10,315 nucleotides of DNA from Candidatus Bathyarchaeota archaeon (GTDB lineage: Archaea > Thermoproteota > Bathyarchaeia > Bathyarchaeales > UBA233). The notes under the pieces were generated by a model. It saw nothing but the letters and a program-made list of their open reading frames with translations. It ran no database searches and had not been told where the DNA came from. Location: assembly GCA_007050895.1 (NCBI GenBank), contig SMYP01000036.1:1-10315 (forward strand), given 5' to 3'. Shown here in pieces: positions 5,977 through 10,315 of this stretch (its first letter is position 1; each line of letters begins with the position of its first letter). The translations under genes were made by a program, and so were the position numbers.

Positions 5977-6255
5977 TTACATTGGTTTCGTAATGGCAGC
6001 CATATCTTCCAGTTTGTCCTCAGCTTTTATCATCTGAGCTACTTCGTCGTCAGAAGCGCCTCTTTTAATTTGGATTATCTCCTCCGTTGGCGAAACATGA
6101 TTGATATTAACCCTTCTTCTTTTTACTCCCGAGACTTTTTTTGGTCCAGTTACCACAACAAAACTCTTGTCCATGACATCAACGATTACACATTTTCGTC
6201 CATACTCACGACCAGCCACTTTAACACATACTCTACCAACTTCTATAGCGGGCAC
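5977..6255 (-). CDS. rpl14e: Large-subunit ribosomal protein L14e (eL14)
   Basis: The product has 92 residues, the usual archaeal length. The N-terminal half is the KOW-like/SH3 barrel: MPAIEVGRVCVKVAGREYGR (1-20), then KCVIVDVMDKSFVVVTGP (21-38), then the basic KKVSGVKRRRVNINHVSPT (39-57) that lies on rRNA. The C-terminal helix DDEVAQMIKAED ends the protein. The start is GTG 6255-6253, with a perfect AGGAGG ribosome binding site 7 nt upstream (GTAGGAGG at about 6263-6270). It is the first gene of a leftward operon with cbf5 and a methyltransferase, and has a good TATA element at 6301-6310. Confidence 0.93.
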   Translation of the reverse strand: MPAIEVGRVCVKVAGREYGRKCVIVDVMDKSFVVVTGPKKVSGVKRRRVNINHVSPTEEIIQIKRGASDDEVAQMIKAEDKLEDMAAITKPM

Positions 6256-6300
6256 ACCCTAGCCTCCTACTTAAAACACAAAATAAAAGAACCTATTGCG

Positions 6301-6310
6301 CATATTTAAG
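6301..6310 (-). promoter_or_regulatory. TATA promoter of the L14e-cbf5 operon
   Basis: The minus-strand CTTAAATATG, with AAG just before it as a partial BRE, is a strong archaeal TATA element about 45-55 nt before the L14e start. Transcription should begin near 6275-6280, placing the AGGAGG site in a short leader. Confidence 0.65.
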
Positions 6311-6365
6311 CTTGACACAACTCCCGCTTTGCTAAAATATCAACCACCATTTCCAAGTATAGCGT

Positions 6366-6409
6366 TTTCCGGAAACCAGCAGAATTGGCAGTACATATGG
6401 CTTCCAATT
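6366..6409. repeat. Palindrome cluster upstream of the ParB-like gene
   Basis: TTTCCGGAAA (6366-6375) is a perfect 10-bp palindrome. Seventeen bases on, AATTGG (6383-6388) and CCAATT (6404-6409) form an inverted pair with a 15-nt spacer that holds GTAC and CATATG. Symmetric sites so close together suggest a protein-binding region. The downstream gene encodes a DNA-binding-type protein, so it is a candidate site for that protein. Confidence 0.45.
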
Positions 6410-6426
6410 TCAGTGTTATCCGAAGA

Positions 6427-6466
6427 TAGATACACTTGAATGGAAAATCACCTCAGATAACTTGAA
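6427..6466. repeat. Direct repeat AGATA-CTTGAA type, two copies
   Basis: ACTTGAA occurs at 6434-6440 and 6460-6466, 26 bp apart (about 2.5 helical turns). Each copy is preceded by AGATA or AGATAC. The pair lies 30-65 bp upstream of the TATA-like element of the ParB-like gene, where an archaeal activator would bind. Two copies only, so chance is possible. Confidence 0.4.
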
Positions 6467-6495
6467 GCGCTAAACAGTATTTCATGTTGCTTTTG

Positions 6496-6505
6496 CCTTA
6501 AATAA
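6496..6505 (+). promoter_or_regulatory. TATA-like promoter of the ParB-like gene
   Basis: CCTTAAATAA is an archaeal TATA element about 45 nt before the ATG at 6548. Predicted transcript start is near 6525-6530. Confidence 0.5.
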
Positions 6506-6547
6506 GAGATGAAATAAGAGTAGAGAGCACCGGAAAGAGTCGATGAT

Positions 6548-7339
6548 ATGAGTCTGCACATAAATCCCGAATACGAAAGATTACTGCCTAAAATGTCTGA
6601 TGAAGAATTCGATGAGCTCAAAGTTTCTATGCAAACAGAAGGGCAACATTATCCGATTGTCGCCAATGAAAATTTGGAAGTACTAGATGGTCACCACCGC
6701 TTTAAAGCTTGCATCGAATTGGGAATCGAGCCAGATTTTGAAGTGCGAAAATTTGAAGACAAACTTACTGAGAAAAAATTTGTAATAGAAGCAAATTTGA
6801 GACGACGACATTTAACAAAGTTTCAGCTCGTAGAGCTGGGTGTACCATTGCTGGAGATTGAGAAGGCGTTGGCGAAAAAACGGCAATCCACAGCAGGATT
6901 GGTTGGGCGAAATATCCAGTTGGGGTTATCGCCAGATGACGCTATGCCCGCGTTAACCAAGGGGAAGGCAACTGCGGCGGTGGCAAAGAAGGTTGGAATT
7001 TCAACTCGAACTTTTGAAAGAGGTAAAAAAATCATGGAAAATGCGAGTGAAGAGGAAAAGCAAAAACTGCGAGAGGGAAAAACCAGCATCTCAAAAGTCT
7101 ACAGAGATGTGATTGCTCTTGAAAAAGGACCAACGAAAGATGATAGCAAAAAATCTGTTATGTCTGAGTCTTCAGTCAGTGATCCACAAACAGAGCAGAA
7201 TAAAATGGTTTTGACTACTCTTCTGGAAAAATTAACCACCAAGGAAGTTTTCTGCCCTTCTTGCGGCTATGCTATGTTTGAATGTAGTAAGTGTCATAAG
7301 ACGCTGCAAGAGTCGCTCCATAATGTCAAGGAAAACTAG
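6548..7339 (+). CDS. ParB-like protein with HTH and C-terminal zinc knuckle
   Basis: The product has 263 residues. The ParB/Srx-type N-domain spans about 8-90: LKVSMQTEGQHYPIVANEN (24-42) and the signature VLDGHHRFKACIELG (45-59), where HHR takes the place of the E-[QR]-R box used by ParB for CTP or nucleotide contacts; ANLRRRHLT (82-90) also fits the family. A central all-alpha region includes a likely helix-turn-helix (KATAAVAKKVGISTRTFERG, 140-159). A Ser/Lys-rich linker (about 193-219) leads to C236-x2-C239-x6-C246-x2-C249, a short Cys4 zinc site. There is no ParA nearby, so plasmid or chromosome partitioning is not supported by context; a stand-alone transcription or DNA-organising factor is more likely. 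The ATG at 6548 has a modest GGAAAGAG site. The gene stands alone with its own promoter and repeat-rich upstream region. Confidence 0.8.
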   Translation: MSLHINPEYERLLPKMSDEEFDELKVSMQTEGQHYPIVANENLEVLDGHHRFKACIELGIEPDFEVRKFEDKLTEKKFVIEANLRRRHLTKFQLVELGVPLLEIEKALAKKRQSTAGLVGRNIQLGLSPDDAMPALTKGKATAAVAKKVGISTRTFERGKKIMENASEEEKQKLREGKTSISKVYRDVIALEKGPTKDDSKKSVMSESSVSDPQTEQNKMVLTTLLEKLTTKEVFCPSCGYAMFECSKCHKTLQESLHNVKEN

Positions 7340-7439
7340 TCATCCTCTAATCCAAGATAACACAGAAATCTTCGGGTCTCAGTTTCACAAAGGCTTTTTA
7401 GAAAGACCAAGACTTCTTCTATTTTCACTGGTGGTTACC

Positions 7440-8063
7440 ATGCCCGGACAAAGCCAAGAAGCAAACTTCGGTCTGTCCGATTTGCTGAAGGCTTCATGGA
7501 TGCGGTCTTCAATAAAGCTTGCTATAATCGCAATAGCGGCAAGCTTGATCTTGATTTGGATTCTAAAAATCTTCAACATCGCAGAAACACCCCTGTTCTC
7601 CGACGTAAGGAGTTTTTTTGCTACTTATGGACTTGCCGGAATTCTTTTGGTGACTATCGTAGCTGGAACCATTGTTCCTTTGGGAAGCCCAGCTTTGGTC
7701 GTTGCGGCGTCGCCATTTGTCAATCCGGTACTACTTATTTTGTTTGCCACATTCGGCTTTACCGTAGGCATGTCAATTAACTACAGTTTGGCATACAGGC
7801 TTGGAAGACCGTTTATCCAAAAAAGAGTGCCTGCTGAACACCTTAAAGAAATTACTTTTGCATGGAATAAATGGGGGTGGCTTATCTACACTATATTCGG
7901 GTTAATACCGGTTTTCCCCGTAGAGTTGTTGGCATTTATTTGCGGGTTTCTAAAGACGAGTGTAACAATTTTTCTAGCATTAAGTTTTATACCCAGATTC
8001 ATAATTTTCTCTATTTTAGTTTACTTTGGGCAGTATATGGGAGCTTGGCTCGGAGCAACCTGA
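7440..8063 (+). CDS. DedA/VTT (SNARE-associated) family membrane protein
   Basis: The product has 207 residues, normal for DedA. TM or re-entrant segments lie at about 26-46, 62-80, 84-112, 146-170 and 175-200. The two family signatures are present: GMSINYSLAYRLGRPF (110-125; G-x(4)-Y-x-LGR type) and GLIPVFPVELLAFICGFLK (154-172; the P-x-x-P...aG pattern). DedA proteins are lipid flippases/scramblase-like transporters (for example undecaprenyl phosphate or phosphatidylethanolamine recycling in bacteria); the archaeal lipid substrate is unknown. I choose the ATG at 7440, with GGTGG 5 nt before it. A longer frame from ATG 7323 overlaps the ParB-like gene and adds 39 residues that do not look like part of the family. 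The loop between the signatures is charged (KRVPAEHLKEITFAWNK), as usual. A likely single-gene unit. Confidence 0.85.
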   Translation: MPGQSQEANFGLSDLLKASWMRSSIKLAIIAIAASLILIWILKIFNIAETPLFSDVRSFFATYGLAGILLVTIVAGTIVPLGSPALVVAASPFVNPVLLILFATFGFTVGMSINYSLAYRLGRPFIQKRVPAEHLKEITFAWNKWGWLIYTIFGLIPVFPVELLAFICGFLKTSVTIFLALSFIPRFIIFSILVYFGQYMGAWLGAT

Positions 8064-8073
8064 GAAATGAATT

Positions 8074-8083
8074 AGAAATATAT
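8074..8083 (+). promoter_or_regulatory. TATA-like promoter of the GlpX-like gene
   Basis: AGAAATATAT lies about 65-75 nt before the GTG start, only 11 nt after the DedA stop. A second AT-rich element (TTTTAATTATTAG, about 8099-8112) is closer and could be the true box. Confidence 0.4.
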
Positions 8084-8147
8084 CGGTTCCATGCACACCT
8101 TTTAATTATTAGAACCCCAATCTATAGAGCTGTGGAGAGATGAAGCG

Positions 8148-9158
8148 GTGGTTTCACTAAGAGCTCTAGCTCCTTCATTAACAAGAATTACAATTGCAGG
8201 AGCAGTAGGTGCTGCACTGCATATTGGCCAAGGTAACTGTGATCTGGTGGACGCGAAAGCCGTAGAGTTTTCGAGAGCGGTTTTGGCACAAACAGACTTA
8301 GATGGCGAAGTAATCTGCTGTGAAGGCCCAAAAGATCACGCGCCAGCATTCACAACCAGAGAAAAAGTAGGTACTGGCAGAGGACCAAAAGTTGAGTTCG
8401 TAGTGGACCCTGTAGATGGAACTACAGCGGCTTCAAAAGGCAGAAAAGATGCCATATCGGCCTTGGCTTGTGCTCCTGCCGGAGGTTTTCAGGTTCTTCC
8501 TGATGACGGTTATTACTTAAAAGTTGCTACTGATGGGCGTTCCATGGGTAAAATCTCCTTAGATATGAGTGTTGAAGAAATTGTGCGCACTGTAGCTCGA
8601 GAGAAAAATCGTCCTCTTTCAAACCTGACTGTAATAATGCTCGAAAGAGAAAGGCACATGGAAATGTTGAGAATTCTCAGAAAACTTGGAGTCCGGATTA
8701 TACTAATCCCTGACGGAGACATTGCAGGAGCGGTTGTTTCATGCATTCCTCAATCGGGTGTTGATCTTCTTTTAGGTGCTGGTGCTGGTCCAGAAGCCAC
8801 AATAGCAGCTACAGCTGTGAAGTGTCTGGGCGGAACAATGCTTGTAAAAGTTTGGCGGGATAAAAAAGACGATGTTGAACGAATTGATAGATTGAAACTA
8901 TCTGGTGTTGATGTGGAAAAAATTTATTCCCAAGATGAATTGGCAAAGGGAAATGAACTTGTGTTTGCTGCATCAGGCATTACAAAAGGTGAACTTTTGG
9001 ACGGCGTGCGTTTAATTTCAAACGGAGCGGTAGTGCAGTCAATCTGCATGAGATTACCGAGCGGAACTGTAGAAAGTTCTGAAACAACCCTACGCTTTGA
9101 GGGACATCCAGTGTACAAGCAATTTTTAACCCCTGAAAACCATATCGCGGAGCAGTAG
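8148..9158 (+). CDS. glpX: GlpX-like class II fructose-1,6-bisphosphatase
   Basis: The 336-residue product is co-linear with bacterial GlpX (class II FBPase), which turns fructose 1,6-bisphosphate into fructose 6-phosphate in gluconeogenesis using Mg/Mn. Seen: DLVDAKAVEFSR (32-43, metal ligand D35), ICCEGPKDHAPAF (56-68, E59 and D63), REKVGTGRG (71-79), VVDPVDGTTAASKGR (85-99; D87, D90, T92, the DPxDGT box of the Li-sensitive phosphatase superfamily), LGVRIILIPDGDIAGAV (180-196), GAGPEATIAATAV (212-224; metal ligand E216) and FAASGITKGELLDGV near the C-terminus. Against E. coli GlpX as I recall it, Lys29 is replaced by Cys31 and Glu59 by Pro61, and ligand Glu88 is Asp90. The start GTG 8148 has GGAG 10 nt upstream. 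Archaea more often use class IV or V enzymes, so transfer or a changed substrate is possible. Confidence 0.88.
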   Translation: MVSLRALAPSLTRITIAGAVGAALHIGQGNCDLVDAKAVEFSRAVLAQTDLDGEVICCEGPKDHAPAFTTREKVGTGRGPKVEFVVDPVDGTTAASKGRKDAISALACAPAGGFQVLPDDGYYLKVATDGRSMGKISLDMSVEEIVRTVAREKNRPLSNLTVIMLERERHMEMLRILRKLGVRIILIPDGDIAGAVVSCIPQSGVDLLLGAGAGPEATIAATAVKCLGGTMLVKVWRDKKDDVERIDRLKLSGVDVEKIYSQDELAKGNELVFAASGITKGELLDGVRLISNGAVVQSICMRLPSGTVESSETTLRFEGHPVYKQFLTPENHIAEQ

Positions 9159-9232
9159 GCAACAAGCAAGTTTCAATGTATTCAGAAGCCGAGCAATCAG
9201 ATTGAATTCTTTTAGCCCAACCATTCTGCCCC

Positions 9233-9242
9233 AAAAATTTAA
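9233..9242 (+). promoter_or_regulatory. TATA-like promoter of the stomatin gene
   Basis: AAAAATTTAA is an archaeal TATA-like element about 34-43 nt before the GTG at 9276, which would give a very short leader containing the AGGAG site (9265-9269). Confidence 0.45.
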
Positions 9243-9275
9243 CCGTTAAGCATAGAATATAGTTAGGAGAAGGGG

Positions 9276-10100
9276 GTGAAAAAAATATTAGATGTAGTAA
9301 CTTGGGTTATCCTATCATTTATTGCAATAATTATTATTCTAATGCTTCCCACCATGTTCTATATAGTCAAACAATGGCAGACTGTGACAGTAATAAGATT
9401 TGGAAGAATAATTAAAACCGTTGAGGGTGGTATTCACCTCAAAATGCCCTTTATAGACTCTCTTATTAGGCTAGATATGAGAGTTCAGACGTTTGATTTG
9501 AGAGGACAAAGCGCCATCACTAGAGATAATATTTCTGTGAAGATTGATTCGGTTGGTTTCCTTAAAATTGAAGATGCAGGAAAATTGATACTTGGAGTAG
9601 AGGATTACTGGTCAGCTATCAGAAGCTACTCCCAGACCTCCCTAAGAAACATTGTAGGAGAATACAGTTTAGATGAATTGCTTGAGAAAAGAGAAGTTAT
9701 AGCGGATAAGATGAAAATGATTGTAGACAGTTACACAAAAGAATGGGGCGTAGACATTCAAAAGATAGAGTTGCAAGATGTGGTACTTCCAGCGGATATG
9801 CAAAGAGCTTTTGCTGTGCAAGCTGAGGCTGAACGAGAATCCAGAGCAATTATTATTAAGGCCAACGCGGAACTCACGGCATCCAAGACTCTGATGAAAG
9901 CTGCCGAAAACATGAAGAAAAATACAATAGCTCTACAACTAAGAATTTTGGAAACTCTTAGCGACGTTAGCAAAGACCAAAGCAACACTATTCTATTTGC
10001 CTTGCCAACAGAGACATTACAGGGAGCAGGCTTTAGCGGATTGGCTGCTGCTGCATCCATAAACAGTAGTGCGGCGAGAGATCGGGTTAAAAATGAATGA
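9276..10100 (+). CDS. Stomatin/SPFH (Band 7) membrane protein
   Basis: The product has 274 residues. One N-terminal TM anchor (about 9-30, VTWVILSFIAIIIILMLPT) is followed by the SPFH/Band 7 domain (about 31-185). It contains QTVTVIRFGRIIKTVEGGIH (35-54), PFIDSLIRLDMRVQTFDL (58-75), ITRDNISVKIDSVGFLKIED (81-100), RNIVGEYSLDELLEKREVIA (124-143) and WGVDIQKIELQDVVLPADMQ (157-176). A charged coiled coil (QAEAERESRAIIIKANAE, 182-199 onward) and an Ala/Ser-rich tail follow. Stomatins form ring-like membrane assemblies that organise microdomains and control partner channels or proteases. In prokaryotes they usually sit beside an NfeD gene; none is in view here. The start GTG 9276 has AGGAG 6 nt upstream. 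The neighbours are unrelated in function; it ends 140 nt before a convergent tRNA-Ile. Confidence 0.93.
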   Translation: MKKILDVVTWVILSFIAIIIILMLPTMFYIVKQWQTVTVIRFGRIIKTVEGGIHLKMPFIDSLIRLDMRVQTFDLRGQSAITRDNISVKIDSVGFLKIEDAGKLILGVEDYWSAIRSYSQTSLRNIVGEYSLDELLEKREVIADKMKMIVDSYTKEWGVDIQKIELQDVVLPADMQRAFAVQAEAERESRAIIIKANAELTASKTLMKAAENMKKNTIALQLRILETLSDVSKDQSNTILFALPTETLQGAGFSGLAAAASINSSAARDRVKNE

Positions 10101-10120
10101 TCAATTCAACATAACATTCC

Positions 10121-10138
10121 TTTTTCTTACTAGAAAAA
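10121..10138. terminator. AT-rich hairpin after the stomatin gene
   Basis: TTTTTCT, loop TACT, AGAAAAA gives a 7-bp stem about 20 nt after the stomatin stop, in the gap between convergent genes. The T-rich arm could stop rightward transcripts and the other arm leftward ones. It is weak thermodynamically. Nothing else is recognised in 10101-10240. Confidence 0.4.
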
Positions 10139-10240
10139 TAAGGACCATAATAATTAAAAATGAATTCTCGCTTCAGAAAATCATCAAAAACCGAGAGCAG
10201 GCTAAATAAAAAAATTGTTAATTCCGAATGGCTTATTTAG

Positions 10241-10315
10241 TGGGCCGAGCCGGATTTGAACCGGCGACCTTTCGATTATCAGTCGAACGCTCCAGCCGTG
10301 CTGAGCTACCGGCCC
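10241..10315 (-). tRNA. tRNA-Ile(GAU)
   Basis: All 75 nt of the cloverleaf are present, with G1 on the last base of the window. The acceptor is GGGCCGG/TCGGCCC (one G-U) with discriminator A73. The D arm is GCTC/GAGC, the anticodon stem is TTCGA/TCGAA with loop CTGATAA (anticodon GAT, isoleucine AUC/AUU), and the T arm is GCCGG-TTCAAAT-CCGGC. There is no intron and CCA is not encoded. Its promoter would lie outside the window. Confidence 0.95.

Noticed and set aside
6548..7339. Plasmid partition locus or integrated plasmid
   Set aside because: No ParA, integrase, replication gene or att-like duplication is seen; the ParB-like protein sits among housekeeping genes.
7323..7439. Longer N-terminus for the DedA protein from ATG 7323
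   Set aside because: It overlaps the ParB-like gene and adds residues unlike the family; ATG 7440 has a better ribosome binding site and gives the normal DedA length.
1..10315. CRISPR array, insertion sequence or toxin-antitoxin module
   Set aside because: I found no regularly spaced repeats, transposase motifs, terminal inverted repeats or paired small toxin/antitoxin genes.

Overview
The window looks archaeal, and most likely comes from the TACK side (a Bathyarchaeia-like genome is my best guess; that is inference). It carries a chain of archaeal information-processing genes: aIF1A, an RPA-like OB-fold protein, ribosomal protein L14e and the H/ACA pseudouridine synthase Cbf5. It also has an intron-containing tRNA-Ser with a bulge-helix-bulge splice motif, tRNAs without an encoded CCA, frequent GTG/TTG starts behind GGAGG-type ribosome binding sites, and TATA-type promoters of the TTTAAATA/TTTATATA kind.

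Layout from left to right. Positions 1-847 (minus) hold an aIF1A gene followed 23 nt later by an OB-fold/RPA-like single-strand DNA-binding protein that runs off the left edge. Positions 848-1182 are a 335-nt AT-rich non-coding stretch with a perfect dyad over the aIF1A promoter. Positions 1183-1587 (minus) encode a two-TM hypothetical protein. Positions 1868-3948 (plus) are a tight three-gene cassette: a four-TM hypothetical protein, an ArsB/NhaD-type (IT superfamily) permease and a small charged cytosolic protein. Positions 4088-4200 (minus) are tRNA-Ser(GGA) with a 27-nt intron. Positions 4293-6255 (minus) are an RNA/translation operon, transcribed as L14e, Cbf5, then an MJ0882/RsmC-like methyltransferase that overlaps cbf5 by ATGA. 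Positions 6548-7339 (plus) encode a ParB-like protein with a helix-turn-helix and a C-terminal Cys4 zinc knuckle, preceded by several dyads and repeats. Positions 7440-8063 (plus) encode a DedA/VTT membrane protein. Positions 8148-9158 (plus) encode a GlpX-like class II fructose-1,6-bisphosphatase with some changed active-site residues. Positions 9276-10100 (plus) encode a stomatin/SPFH protein. Positions 10241-10315 (minus) are tRNA-Ile(GAU), ending exactly at the window edge.

How the genes work together. The left, tRNA and 4293-6255 blocks are core translation, RNA modification and DNA-binding functions. The rest are accessory membrane or regulatory genes, mostly with their own promoter-like elements. 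I see no CRISPR array, transposase, integrase or toxin-antitoxin pair. The least explained parts are the 1868-3948 membrane cassette, the ParB-zinc knuckle protein with its repeat-rich upstream region, and the divergent GlpX. None is clear evidence of a wholly new system.
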